Assembly (NCBI GenBank): GCA_016288295.1
Contig: JAEEYV010000050.1
Location: 1-50,336, forward strand
From: Alphaproteobacteria bacterium
GTDB taxonomy: Bacteria > Pseudomonadota > Alphaproteobacteria > RF32 > CAG-239
Direction: 5' to 3'
DNA: 50,336 bases
Below the pieces are notes generated by a model. It saw only the letters and a list, made by a program, of their open reading frames with translations, was not told where the DNA came from and did no database searches. The position numbers were made by a program, and so were the translations under genes. Of this stretch, positions 33,920 through 42,501 are shown one piece after another. Positions within the stretch are counted from its first letter, which is position 1, and the number at the start of each line of letters is the position of its first letter.

Positions 33920-34178
33920 GGCTATTCTCCTTAAATGTTATGAACGAGTTAATATTAGAGCAATATTTTGCGCGAGTCCAGAAAATTCTTTAAACGTTGG
34001 CTTATGGGTATGGCAAAGAGCAATGTTTTAATAACTAGTAACATAAGATAACTGATTGAAAATACAATGTTTATGTTTGATACAGATGCCTGAAAATGGT
34101 TGATTTAAACTAATTTTTGTGGTAAAATATAACCATGTAGTGATGCACGAACTATAATTATTTTAAAGGGGAATGGCC

Positions 34179-34532
34179 ATGAAAAAACTTCTTTTAATTA
34201 TAGCATTGACGTTACTGTGGAGCTTTAGCGCCAACGCACTCGATTTAGCAAAGATCAAGATTGGAGTGGTTGAACCTGGTACCTCACATTCTGGAGGGGC
34301 AGATGCTGACTTTAAACTTAGCTCAAATCCAAATTGCCGTACTCATTATACAGCACCTGAAGCTTATGAAAGTGCAGCTGATGGTAATGTAAATACGTTC
34401 AGTGCCACATATTCAACAGTTACACAACGTACCTGTGAAGGAAAGGTAATTCGAAATGATGATTTTTCAAAGCCTATTGCAAAACCTGGCTGTGGCGCAG
34501 GCAATCCAGAGTGCATAATTTGGGCACAATAA
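34179..34532 (+). CDS. Small secreted Cys-containing protein, unknown
   Basis: 117 residues with a clear signal peptide (MKKLLLIIALTLLWSFSANA), mature part about 97 residues. Five Cys in the mature part (NPNCRT, RTCEGK, PGCGAG, PECIIW and one possible free) could form disulfides. I do not recognise a family. ATG 34179 is chosen over 34173 because AAAGGGG lies at a proper distance only for the later ATG. A terminator at 34553 follows, so it is a single-gene unit. Probably periplasmic or exported. Confidence 0.7.
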   Translation: MKKLLLIIALTLLWSFSANALDLAKIKIGVVEPGTSHSGGADADFKLSSNPNCRTHYTAPEAYESAADGNVNTFSATYSTVTQRTCEGKVIRNDDFSKPIAKPGCGAGNPECIIWAQ

Positions 34533-34552
34533 ATAATCAAACACTTTACGGG

Positions 34553-34578
34553 GGCGGTGCCTGGTGCACCGCCTTTTG
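34553..34578 (+). terminator. Rho-independent terminator
   Basis: GGCGGTGC/GCACCGCC stem with 5-nt loop and TTTTGTA tail, 20 bases after the stop of the secreted protein gene. Confidence 0.88.
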
Positions 34579-34753
34579 TAATTTTATTCTTCTTCATATG
34601 CATCTTTAATAACTTGTTATGTTTTTGCAAATTAAGGCGTTTAAATTATCTTTGCAAGTTGGTTTTTCAAAGTGACAATACTGTTTTTTGTCATAAATGT
34701 TACTTTTTATTAAAGATATTGTTGTAGGTTGAAGGTAAGATGGAGTATTTGAG

Positions 34754-35998
34754 ATGAGAAATAAGGTAATTTTCGGCGGATTTTTAATATGGATACTTTG
34801 GAGTGGAGTGGCTAAAGCTATTGCTCCGTCAGATTTTGCAGACAATTTGAAGATTAATTTGGATGAAACAATTCCTTCATTGGAAGAGTTGCGGGAGCAA
34901 TTTCGTCCGGCTCCGGTATATGATCGAAAATATACGTATTATTGGCAAATCGGAACAAAATTTGATAGAGAATTTGCTCAAACAATACGCCGTTATGGAA
35001 GCAGGGATAAACGCTTGAAATGGGCCGGCGAAGATGAATTATATGGAATGATAAAAAATATGGACCCTAAAATGTATCAGTATATAGGACCATATTTGCA
35101 TACAGTTCCGGGTATTCCTGAAAAAATCTTAAATATGCCGGGAATTAAGGAAACTAAAAATAAATTTCCAACGCGAATCGCACCACAAGTTGCGGATATT
35201 GAAGATTTGGAAATGATGTCACCAATATTTTATTTCTTGTTGATGCCGGAAGCGTGGGCTGATAATAGCAAAAATGAAGAAATTAAAGTTCCTAAAAAAT
35301 TACCGGAACCGATAAACAAATATAATTCTAAGCTGATTGATGATATAGCTAAAATTGTTACTCCGCAGGACTATGCCCCGGGGGCGGTAGTGAAAAATCC
35401 AATTGAAAAAGAGTTGCGAACAATCAACATAACTGAAAATTCGCCGCTGACGACGCCGGATATTAAGGCTTTTGTCGATACGATAGATGAACTTAATCGC
35501 TTTGGTGAAGATATTGGGGTGCAGGTTAAACTTGTTGAAGCTACGGGATTGCTTGAAGCTTGGGAAAATGCACAAGGAAATGGATCGGGAGTACCAGGGT
35601 TGAGAGATATGGTACATCCGTGTGCAAGATTGGTTCAAAAAATGAGACTTGCCGGTCTGGATAGCGATTTTAGGGGAATTATTGCTAAACAGGGGTTTGA
35701 TGAAAAAGAGTGGGCTTATACCTGCGATAAAACAATAAAAGCGTATCGTATGTTGAATATGTCACAAACCGAAGTAAAAGCAGTAAAGTTGTACAGAAAA
35801 AATGTTTTCGGGGATATGTTGGCAACCTATGATTATAAATATGGAGCTCTGATAGCAACAACTATGCAGGCTATTATTGAGATGTATACAGCGCCGCTTG
35901 ATGATATGTTGGAAGTAAAAAAGAATTATAAGGCACTTGAAGACAGTTTTAAGGAGAGTAGCCAACGAATCGTGATTCAATCAATTTATTTGAAGTAA
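34754..35998 (+). CDS. Secreted hypothetical protein
   Basis: 414 residues with a signal peptide (MRNKVIFGGFLIWILWSGVAKA). I do not recognise the family. The mature protein is mixed charged, with segments such as YYWQIGTKFDREFAQTIRRYG and DMVHPCARLVQKMRLAGLD; helix content looks high near the end. No catalytic motif or membrane helix apart from the leader. A GGAG about 8 bases before ATG 34754 supports the start. It stands alone, 105 bp before rpoZ. Periplasmic location is the only firm prediction. Confidence 0.75.
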   Translation: MRNKVIFGGFLIWILWSGVAKAIAPSDFADNLKINLDETIPSLEELREQFRPAPVYDRKYTYYWQIGTKFDREFAQTIRRYGSRDKRLKWAGEDELYGMIKNMDPKMYQYIGPYLHTVPGIPEKILNMPGIKETKNKFPTRIAPQVADIEDLEMMSPIFYFLLMPEAWADNSKNEEIKVPKKLPEPINKYNSKLIDDIAKIVTPQDYAPGAVVKNPIEKELRTINITENSPLTTPDIKAFVDTIDELNRFGEDIGVQVKLVEATGLLEAWENAQGNGSGVPGLRDMVHPCARLVQKMRLAGLDSDFRGIIAKQGFDEKEWAYTCDKTIKAYRMLNMSQTEVKAVKLYRKNVFGDMLATYDYKYGALIATTMQAIIEMYTAPLDDMLEVKKNYKALEDSFKESSQRIVIQSIYLK

Positions 35999-36102
35999 AA
36001 ACAATATGTTGGGCTATGAAAAGTGCGTTTTTTCTTGCCGAAAATTAAGATGGGGATTATAGTGACGCTAAAAATGTGTTAACAAATAGAAAAGGTAAAA
36101 AA

Positions 36103-36600
36103 ATGGCAAGAGTTACAGTTGAAGATTGTATTGATAAAATTCCTAATCGTTATGATTTGGTAATGATTTCTACTCAAAGAGCAAAAGATATTTCATCGGG
36201 GGCTCCGATTATGGTTGAGCGTGATAATGATAAAAATCCGGTGATTGCTCTTAGGGAGATTGCTGAAGAAAAAGTCAATATTGAAGAATTGCAAAAATCT
36301 TTGGTTATGGGACTTCAAAAATATGTTGAGGTTGAAGAACCGGAAGAAGAAGAAATGGAAATTATGGCAGCCGAAAAAGAATTATCTGAGTTGGATGAGC
36401 AGTTTTCTGGTTTGTTGTTGGATAATGAGGTTTCGGATAATATGCAAGTTCATGGCAGTGATGATGATATAGATTTTGATGCTGCAATGGATGAAGATGC
36501 CGATGTTTCTGATGATTTGGGTGATGAAGAGGATGACCTCGGATTTGATGATGGTATGGAACTCGGCGGTGATGATTTAGACGATTATAACGAGGACTAG
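36103..36600 (+). CDS. rpoZ: RNA polymerase omega subunit with long acidic C-terminal tail
   Basis: Omega helps assemble and stabilise RNA polymerase and, in E. coli, takes part in ppGpp binding. 165 residues, longer than many omegas. The N-terminus [20 protein letters not shown] followed by RAKDISSG and [11 protein letters not shown] is the family core. From about residue 85 to the end the chain is almost all Asp/Glu, with several DD and EE runs. ATG 36103 (AAAGG upstream) is preferred over the earlier frame start. spoT follows, as is classical (rpoZ-spoT). Confidence 0.93.
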   Translation: MARVTVEDCIDKIPNRYDLVMISTQRAKDISSGAPIMVERDNDKNPVIALREIAEEKVNIEELQKSLVMGLQKYVEVEEPEEEEMEIMAAEKELSELDEQFSGLLLDNEVSDNMQVHGSDDDIDFDAAMDEDADVSDDLGDEEDDLGFDDGMELGGDDLDDYNED

Positions 36601-36622
36601 TTTAAAAAGGTGATTGAGCCGG

Positions 36623-38761
36623 ATGCTGAGACAATATGAATTAGTAGATTTGGTCAAATCATATGACCCCGATGCAGATGAGGATGCACTGAATCGCGCA
36701 TATGTTTTTGCGATGAAAAAACATGGTGCTCAGTTGCGTGCATCAGGTGATCCGTACTATTCGCATCCTGTTGAAGTTGCCGGTATTCTTACTAAATTTA
36801 AGCTTGATTGTAATTCGGTTATTGCCGGTCTTTTACATGATACAGTAGAAGATACAGACACGACAATTGAGGAAGTGCGCTCTCTGTTTGGAGATCAGGT
36901 CGCAGCATTGGTTGACGGACTGACTAAATTGGCAATGATTGAGCAGAAGTCGGTTTATACCAAACAGGCAGAAAATTTCCGTAAGTTATTGCTGGCAATG
37001 TCGGAAGATATTCGTGTTTTATTGATAAAACTGGCTGATAGACTGCATAATATGCGTACGCTAGATTTTTTGAAGCCGGAAAAAAGAACACGTATTGCTC
37101 GTGAAACTTTGGATATTTATGCCCCATTGGCAGAACGCATCGGTATGCAAGAAGTGAAAAGCGAACTGGAAGAGTTGGCGTTTAAGGAGTTATACAAGGA
37201 TGCTCATGACTCAATCGTAGCGCGTTTGAACTTTTTACGTGAAAAAGGTAGCGATATTGTTCCGAAGATTATTGAAACGCTGAAAAAAGATATGGAAGAA
37301 AACGGTGTTAATTGTGTGGTTACCGGACGTGAAAAAACACCATATTCGATTTGGCGTAAAATGCAGCAAAAAAATGCATCTTTCGAGCAATTGGCGGATA
37401 TTATGGCTTTTAGAATTTGCGTTGAAGATATTGCAACCTGCTATCAGGCATTGGGTATTGTTCATAGTAAGTATCATATGGTGCCGAGACGTTTTAAGGA
37501 TTATATCTCTACTCCGAAACCTAATGGTTATCGCTCATTACATACAGGAGTTATCGGTCCTGAAAATACCAGAATTGAGATCCAAATTCGCACTTTTGAA
37601 ATGCACGAAATTGCTGAAAAAGGTGTAGCAGCTCATTGGGCATATAAGCAAGGTCAGAAGGCAGAAGGCAAGAATTTCCGGTGGATAAGAGAGTTATTGG
37701 AGATTTTGGATCAAGCATCTAATCCCGAAGAGTTTTTGGAAAATACAAAGCTTGAAATGTACAATGACCAAGTGTTCTGCTTTACACCTAAGGGGGACTT
37801 GATCGGTTTGCCAATTAATTCTACACCGGTTGATTTTGCATATGCGGTGCATTCATCGGTTGGTGATACGTGCGTTGGTGCAAAGATAAATGGTGAAATA
37901 AGACCTTTGCGTACTGTATTGCAAAATGGTGACCAGGTTGAAGTATTGACTTCAAAAGCGCAACATCCATCTACGGAGTGGGAGCGTTTTGTTGTTACCG
38001 GTAAGGCTAAAGCGGCAATAAGACGTTATGTACGAGCCAATAAACGTGATCAGTTTATTGTTCTCGGCCAAGAAATTCTGGAAAAGCTATTTAAGGGTGA
38101 AAATCTTGAGTTTTCAGAAAAAAATTTGGTTAATGTATTAGCCACTTTTGAAGCAGAATCAATTAGTGATTTGTATGCAAAAGTTGGTGAAGGATTGGTT
38201 ACCGGTTGGGATGTAATGAAAGCAGTTTATCCGGCCTATAAGCAATCAAAATTGGAAAAAGTTGTTCAAGCAATTAAAGTTCCGACATTTAAGAAGATTA
38301 AAAAGAAAGATCAAAGTCCGTTGCAAATAGAGGGGCTTATCCCCGGTATGGCAATGCATTTTGCGGGGTGTTGTCATCCCTTGCCTGGAGATAGAATTGT
38401 TGGTATTGTAACAACCGGAAAGGGTGTGGCGGTACATACGATTGATTGTAAGGTGCTAGAAAAATATGCCAAAGAACCGGAACGTTGGTTGGATATCTCT
38501 TGGGGAAAAACCGACGAAAAAGAGACTTATACGGGGCGTTTGAAGATTATGTTATCAAACGAACCGGGGAGTTTGGGAGAGGTATCTAATATTATGGCGC
38601 GGCATAATACCAATATTTCTAATTTGAATATTGTATACAGGACTGTCAGCTATTTTGAAATAATTATTGATTTAGATGTTAAAAATGTTCAACAACTAAA
38701 TGAAGTTATTGCCTCATTAAAAACATGTAAGGCAGTAAGTTATGTAGCTCGTGCAAGTTAA
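36623..38761 (+). CDS. spoT: Bifunctional (p)ppGpp synthetase/hydrolase, SpoT/Rsh type
   Basis: Makes and degrades ppGpp, the stringent response alarmone, in the cytoplasm. 712 residues, standard. The hydrolase HD domain is intact (YSHPVEVAGIL, LLHDTVEDTD, RLHNMRTLDF). The synthetase has REKTPYSIWRKMQ, MAFRICVED, RFKDYISTPKPNGYRSLHT and EIQIRT. Then TGS (CFTPKGDLIGLP), a Cys/His zinc-finger-like segment (FAGCCHPLPGD) and a C-terminal ACT domain. ATG 36623 is more probable than TTG 36614. With DksA at 11152 this window carries both sides of the ppGpp circuit. Confidence 0.96.
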   Translation: MLRQYELVDLVKSYDPDADEDALNRAYVFAMKKHGAQLRASGDPYYSHPVEVAGILTKFKLDCNSVIAGLLHDTVEDTDTTIEEVRSLFGDQVAALVDGLTKLAMIEQKSVYTKQAENFRKLLLAMSEDIRVLLIKLADRLHNMRTLDFLKPEKRTRIARETLDIYAPLAERIGMQEVKSELEELAFKELYKDAHDSIVARLNFLREKGSDIVPKIIETLKKDMEENGVNCVVTGREKTPYSIWRKMQQKNASFEQLADIMAFRICVEDIATCYQALGIVHSKYHMVPRRFKDYISTPKPNGYRSLHTGVIGPENTRIEIQIRTFEMHEIAEKGVAAHWAYKQGQKAEGKNFRWIRELLEILDQASNPEEFLENTKLEMYNDQVFCFTPKGDLIGLPINSTPVDFAYAVHSSVGDTCVGAKINGEIRPLRTVLQNGDQVEVLTSKAQHPSTEWERFVVTGKAKAAIRRYVRANKRDQFIVLGQEILEKLFKGENLEFSEKNLVNVLATFEAESISDLYAKVGEGLVTGWDVMKAVYPAYKQSKLEKVVQAIKVPTFKKIKKKDQSPLQIEGLIPGMAMHFAGCCHPLPGDRIVGIVTTGKGVAVHTIDCKVLEKYAKEPERWLDISWGKTDEKETYTGRLKIMLSNEPGSLGEVSNIMARHNTNISNLNIVYRTVSYFEIIIDLDVKNVQQLNEVIASLKTCKAVSYVARAS

Positions 38762-38771
38762 GGAGAATGCT

Positions 38772-39326
38772 GTGTTTAAGAGAAAACAGAAGCCTACCTT
38801 TTTACAACGACTAAAATCATATGTTTGGCCGTCAATCGGCTGGAAAAAATATATGCAATATTTAGGATTACGGTTGAGCAGATTAGGTTGTTCCCCACAA
38901 TCAATAGCAGCCGGTGTCGCTTGTGGTGTGGCGGTTTCTTTTACTCCGTTTGTAGGGTTACACTTTGTGTTAGCAGCAATTACGGCTTTTTTGTGCCGAG
39001 GTAATGTGTTAGCCAGTGCAATCGGAACAGCGGCAGGTAATCCATGGACCTTTCCATTTATATGGATGTCGGTATTTTATACCGGTAGATGGTTTTTGGG
39101 AGCAGAAGGGGAAGTCAGAGTTTCGTTTTTAACGGTATTTGAAAAATCAATGCATGCGCTTATGACCTTTGATTTTTCGGGATTTGCAAGTGATGTATGG
39201 CCGGTATTTTTTCCAATGTTAATAGGTTGTATTCCTTATTATGTTGTAGCGTGGATTTTAACGTATTTTGCTGTCAAACATGCAATGCAAAAAATTGCAC
39301 AAAGAAGAAAGAAGGTGTCTGAATGA
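38772..39326 (+). CDS. DUF2062 membrane protein
   Basis: 184 residues, DUF2062 family (PF09835). Segments GCSPQSIAAGVACGVAVSFTPFVGLHFVL and ASAIGTAAGNPWTFPFIW are diagnostic, followed by a hydrophobic C-terminal half. GTG 38772 is chosen as start: AAGGAG lies 6 bases upstream, while the frame beginning at 38751 lies inside spoT. Inner membrane, function unknown. It overlaps acpS by ATGA, so it belongs to the spoT-acpS-lepB-rnc-era operon. Confidence 0.88.
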   Translation: MFKRKQKPTFLQRLKSYVWPSIGWKKYMQYLGLRLSRLGCSPQSIAAGVACGVAVSFTPFVGLHFVLAAITAFLCRGNVLASAIGTAAGNPWTFPFIWMSVFYTGRWFLGAEGEVRVSFLTVFEKSMHALMTFDFSGFASDVWPVFFPMLIGCIPYYVVAWILTYFAVKHAMQKIAQRRKKVSE

Positions 39327-39709
39327 TAGTGGGGATCGGGTGTGATATTTGTAATATAGCACGAATAACCGAAGTTTGGCGTAAATTTGGTAACAGGTTT
39401 GTAAAGCGTACTTGTAGTGTTGCTGAACAGGCAGAGTTGGTTAAAGCAAAAAATTTTGATCAATATATTGCAAATTTAGCAAAGTTTTTTGCGGCAAAAG
39501 AGGCTTTTGTAAAAGCTGTAGGCACAGGTTTCAGATATGGAATACAATTTGCAGAGATAGAAGTTTTGCCCGATGCACTTGGTAAACCGGAGCTGAAGGT
39601 AAGTGGAACAGCGGCTGAGTTTGCAAATAAATTGGGGGTTAAAAACTTAATGATCAGTCTGGCAGATGATTATCCGTTTGCGCAGGCAATGGTTGTTTTA
39701 GAAAAATAG
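39323..39709 (+). CDS. acpS: Holo-[acyl-carrier-protein] synthase
   Basis: Attaches the 4'-phosphopantetheine arm of CoA to apo-ACP, activating fatty acid synthesis. 128 residues. The metal motif is IVGIGCDICNIARI (Asp8), and the second ligand lies in FFAAKEAFVKAVGTGF (Glu). The C-terminal SLADDYPFAQAMVV is normal for the family. ATGA overlap with the DUF2062 gene and 10 bp from lepB place it mid-operon. This supplies ACP for the Aas-type enzyme at 5378. Confidence 0.94.
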   Translation: MIVGIGCDICNIARITEVWRKFGNRFVKRTCSVAEQAELVKAKNFDQYIANLAKFFAAKEAFVKAVGTGFRYGIQFAEIEVLPDALGKPELKVSGTAAEFANKLGVKNLMISLADDYPFAQAMVVLEK

Positions 39710-39719
39710 AGAGGATGTT

Positions 39720-40451
39720 ATGGAAGAAAAAGAAAGTTTTTCAGATACGATTAAGACTATTATATATGCAATTTTGATAGCTGTGATTATCAGAAGTTTT
39801 TGTTTTGAGCCGTTCAAAATTCCGTCGGGGTCAATGTATCCGAATTTGTATGTTGGGGATTTTTTATTTGTGAGCAAATATACATATGGTTATTCTAAGC
39901 ATTCGTTTCCATTTAGTTTGCCTTTGTTTTCGGGGCGTATTTGGGCAGACGAGCCCAAAGTCGGAGATGTAGTGGTATTTAAGTATCCGCAGGATAATAG
40001 AACTGATTTTATTAAGAGAATTATCGGAAAACCGGGAGATAAAATTAAACTTGAAAACGGACATTTGTTTATCAACGGCGAAGAGCTTCCTCGTGAAGAA
40101 AAGGAAAATTTTGTAATCAGAAATAATTTTGGGTATGCTGAGCGTTTTCATCAGTACGATGAAACTTTGCCAAACGGGGTAAGGCATAATATATTAGAAG
40201 TTTCTGATGAAGAAAGTGAAGATAATTTTGAAGAAGTTACAGTTCCGGAAAACAGCTATTTTGTTATGGGGGACAATCGTGATCGCTCTGATGATAGCAG
40301 AATTCATGTTGGTTTTGTTCCGTTTGAAAATTTGGTAGGAAAGGCACGAGTTTTGTTCTTTTCATATGATCCGGAAGAGGGATCTTGGCTGAAACCATGG
40401 ACTTGGGGCAAAAAAATTCGTTGGCGTCGTTTGTTTAATAAAATTTCTTAA
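39720..40451 (+). CDS. lepB: Signal peptidase I
   Basis: Cleaves signal peptides of exported proteins on the outer face of the inner membrane. 243 residues with one N-terminal membrane helix (IIYAILIAVIIRSFCF). Catalytic Ser38 in PSGSMYPNL and the Lys general base in FIKRIIGKPGD are present. The later boxes are SYFVMGDNRDRSDDSR. It is part of the acpS-lepB-rnc-era string. Many exported proteins in this window (for example 34179, 34754) would be its substrates. Confidence 0.96.
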   Translation: MEEKESFSDTIKTIIYAILIAVIIRSFCFEPFKIPSGSMYPNLYVGDFLFVSKYTYGYSKHSFPFSLPLFSGRIWADEPKVGDVVVFKYPQDNRTDFIKRIIGKPGDKIKLENGHLFINGEELPREEKENFVIRNNFGYAERFHQYDETLPNGVRHNILEVSDEESEDNFEEVTVPENSYFVMGDNRDRSDDSRIHVGFVPFENLVGKARVLFFSYDPEEGSWLKPWTWGKKIRWRRLFNKIS

Positions 40452-40465
40452 CTTGGTAAGAAGTC

Positions 40466-41134
40466 ATGGAAAAATTAGAACAAATTTTGGGATATTCGTT
40501 TAAAAACAAACATTTGCTTGCGCAGGCGGTTACACATACAAGTATTACCGGAAATTTGGCGCAAAATTATGAAAGACTCGAATTTTTGGGAGACAGAGTG
40601 CTAGGGGTTTCGGTTGCAGCACTGTTATATAAATCTTTTCCGACTGAACCGGAGGGAGGCTTATCACAACGCTTTATGGCGTTGGTTTGCAAAGAAACTG
40701 TGGCCGAAATTGTTTTGAAATTAGGGGTAGACACATACATAAAATCCGAGGGTGTTGATATTAGGCATAATGATAATGTACTGTGTGATGTGGGGGAGGC
40801 GATTATCGGGGCGATTTTTCTCGATGCGGGAAGTGTAAGAGCAATAGAGTTTGTGCAAAGTAATTGGGAAAAATTGATTAATACTCATACTCGTCCGCCT
40901 AAAGATGCTAAAACTTCATTACAGGAATATGCGCATAGTAATGGTTGGGAGACGCCGTCTTATGTTGAAGTAGGACGAGAAGGAAGCGAACATAACCCGC
41001 AGTTTTTTATGAAAGTTATAATTGATAAACATGGTGAAGCTGTAGGGCAGGGACATAATAAAAAAATGGCGGAGCAAGACGCAGCAAAAAAACTTTTGCA
41101 AGAATTTGGGGTGCAAAATGGTAGAAAAAACTGA
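40466..41134 (+). CDS. rnc: Ribonuclease III
   Basis: Double-strand-specific endoribonuclease for rRNA and mRNA processing. 222 residues. The nuclease signature is ERLEFLGDRVLG (usual ERLEFLGDSVLG), and the second acidic site lies in CDVGEAIIGAIFLDAG. The C-terminal double-stranded RNA-binding domain has SLQEYAHSNGWETPSY and KKMAEQDAAKKLLQEF. The end overlaps era by 17 bp, so the two are tightly coupled. Confidence 0.96.
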   Translation: MEKLEQILGYSFKNKHLLAQAVTHTSITGNLAQNYERLEFLGDRVLGVSVAALLYKSFPTEPEGGLSQRFMALVCKETVAEIVLKLGVDTYIKSEGVDIRHNDNVLCDVGEAIIGAIFLDAGSVRAIEFVQSNWEKLINTHTRPPKDAKTSLQEYAHSNGWETPSYVEVGREGSEHNPQFFMKVIIDKHGEAVGQGHNKKMAEQDAAKKLLQEFGVQNGRKN

Positions 41135-42032
41135 TACAGAGGCTACGAGATGTGGTTTTGTAACCTTGCTAGGTGCTCCAAATGCCGGAAAGTCGACCAT
41201 TACTAATGATTTTGCCGGATCAAAGGTGTCAATTGTCAGTCCTAAAGCCCAGACGACTCGTACAACAATCAAAGGAATTGGGATTTTTGAGAATACCCAA
41301 ATAATTTTTCAGGATACACCCGGAATTTTTAAACCGAAGAGAAGGCTCGATCGCTCTATGGTGGCTTCTGCTTGGGGAGGCGCCAAAGACGGGGATATTT
41401 TGGTGTTGGTAGTGGATGCTAAACGTGGTTTTGACAATGAAACAAAGGCAATAGTTGAAGAATTAAATAAACAGACACGGCCTACGGTGTTGGTTTTAAA
41501 TAAAATTGATATGGTTGCAAAAAACAAGTTATTATCATTGGCGGCAGAAATAAATGATGCAGGAAAGTTTGTTGAGACCTTTATGATTTCAGCAGCGACC
41601 AGAGAAAACATTGATGAATTTTATAAATATCTGGCTGATAATTTGCCCTTATCACCCTGGTATTATCCTGAAGAGCAGATGTCAGATATGCCTCTAAAAT
41701 TGTTGGCAGCAGAAGTAGTTAGAGAAAAGCTTTTTTTGATGTTACAACAGGAACTTCCGTATGCTTTGACGGTTGAGCCTGAATTGTGGCAAAGGCGAGA
41801 TGATGATTCGGTTAGAGCAGAAATGACCATTTATGTCGAGAGAGAAGGACAAAAAAAAATTATTGTCGGTCAGGGCGGAAAAATGATTAAAAAAATCGGT
41901 GAGAAAGCGCGTCATGAACTTGAGGAGATGTTGGAATGCCGTATCCATTTGTTTTTGTACGTAAAAGTGCGTGAAAATTGGGGAGATGATCCGGCAAGGT
42001 ACAGTGATTGGGGCTTAAATTATAACGTATAA
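41118..42032 (+). CDS. era: GTPase Era
   Basis: Essential GTPase that binds the 3' end of 16S rRNA during 30S maturation. 304 residues. G motifs in order are GAPNAGKST, a switch region, DTPGIF, NKIDM and SAATREN. The C-terminal KH domain has KKIIVGQGGKMIKKIGEKAR. ATG 41118 (MVEKTDTEATRCGF) is used instead of TTG 41106. It overlaps rnc by 17 bp. recO, which often follows era, is absent here. Confidence 0.96.
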   Translation: MVEKTDTEATRCGFVTLLGAPNAGKSTITNDFAGSKVSIVSPKAQTTRTTIKGIGIFENTQIIFQDTPGIFKPKRRLDRSMVASAWGGAKDGDILVLVVDAKRGFDNETKAIVEELNKQTRPTVLVLNKIDMVAKNKLLSLAAEINDAGKFVETFMISAATRENIDEFYKYLADNLPLSPWYYPEEQMSDMPLKLLAAEVVREKLFLMLQQELPYALTVEPELWQRRDDDSVRAEMTIYVEREGQKKIIVGQGGKMIKKIGEKARHELEEMLECRIHLFLYVKVRENWGDDPARYSDWGLNYNV

Positions 42033-42039
42033 TTGCGTC

Positions 42040-42068
42040 TTGACAAAAATTAATTTTTAATGTATAAA
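42040..42068 (+). promoter_or_regulatory. Near-consensus sigma-70-type promoter
   Basis: TTGACA (42040-42045), a 17-bp spacer and TATAAA (42063-42068). It lies 8 bases after the era stop and drives the small gene at 42109, giving a leader of roughly 35 bases. This is one of the strongest promoter matches in the window. Confidence 0.75.
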
Positions 42069-42108
42069 GGTGTCCTGATTTTTAATTATTAACTAATTTT
42101 TTTGGATT

Positions 42109-42360
42109 ATGATAAAGATTAAAGTTGTAAAGGTGAGTAAGGGTACGAATGGAACATTCGTGACAGCTGACATGGAAACCGGCGCCCGAGTGCATTTCGT
42201 TATGCACAAAAAATGGGATCCTGTCAAAGGTCGGAGCATGTGGATTGCTCCATCGGTATTAAGGTGTAAATCAACAGCGATGTCGGCGGCGCGTTGTTTC
42301 CGTAGTCGAAACAATCCGAATCCTTTCGGTGGTGTTATCTCTTTAGGACGCGAATGGTAA
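42109..42360 (+). CDS. Small basic protein, unknown
   Basis: 83 residues, basic, no signal peptide or membrane segment. Sequence features: MIKIKVVKVSKGTNGTFVTAD, GARVHFVMHKKWDPVKG, and a Cys-containing middle (VLRCKST, AARCFRSRNNPNPF). I do not recognise a family. GGATT is the only weak site before the ATG. It is flanked by a near-consensus promoter and a strong terminator, so it is probably a real, well expressed single-gene unit. The opposite-strand frame in the same place is weaker because it has no such signals. Confidence 0.65.
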   Translation: MIKIKVVKVSKGTNGTFVTADMETGARVHFVMHKKWDPVKGRSMWIAPSVLRCKSTAMSAARCFRSRNNPNPFGGVISLGREW

Positions 42361-42381
42361 CTCTTTTTTGCTACTTTATCG

Positions 42382-42416
42382 AAGGCCTCCACCTAAAAAT
42401 GGAGGTCTTTGATTTT
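42382..42416 (+). terminator. Rho-independent terminator after the small basic protein gene
   Basis: A 10-bp stem (AAGGCCTCCA with TGGAGGTCTT, one G-U pair) and an 8-nt loop, followed by TGATTTTTT. Confidence 0.87.
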
Positions 42417-42448
42417 TTAAACATTGAAGTTGTTTTGAAAAGTTGAAG

Positions 42449-42486
42449 ATCCCTGGAATTTTTTGCCTCCGGCAAAAAATAGGGAT
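42449..42486. other. Long imperfect hairpin in non-coding region
   Basis: Outer stem ATCCCT/AGGGAT (42449-42454, 42481-42486) and inner stem ATTTTTTGCC/GGCAAAAAAT (42458-42467, 42471-42480) share one hairpin with a TCC loop and a GGA bulge. It lies between the small gene at 42109 and the tRNA-Leu tail copy. No coding role is visible. Confidence 0.6.
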
Positions 42487-42501
42487 GACTGGTTGATAAA
42501 G

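Noticed and set aside
42093-42392. A 99-residue frame on the minus strand opposite the small gene at 42109
   Set aside because: Promoter and terminator orientation and the start context favour the plus-strand gene; the minus frame has no ribosome binding site or family likeness.
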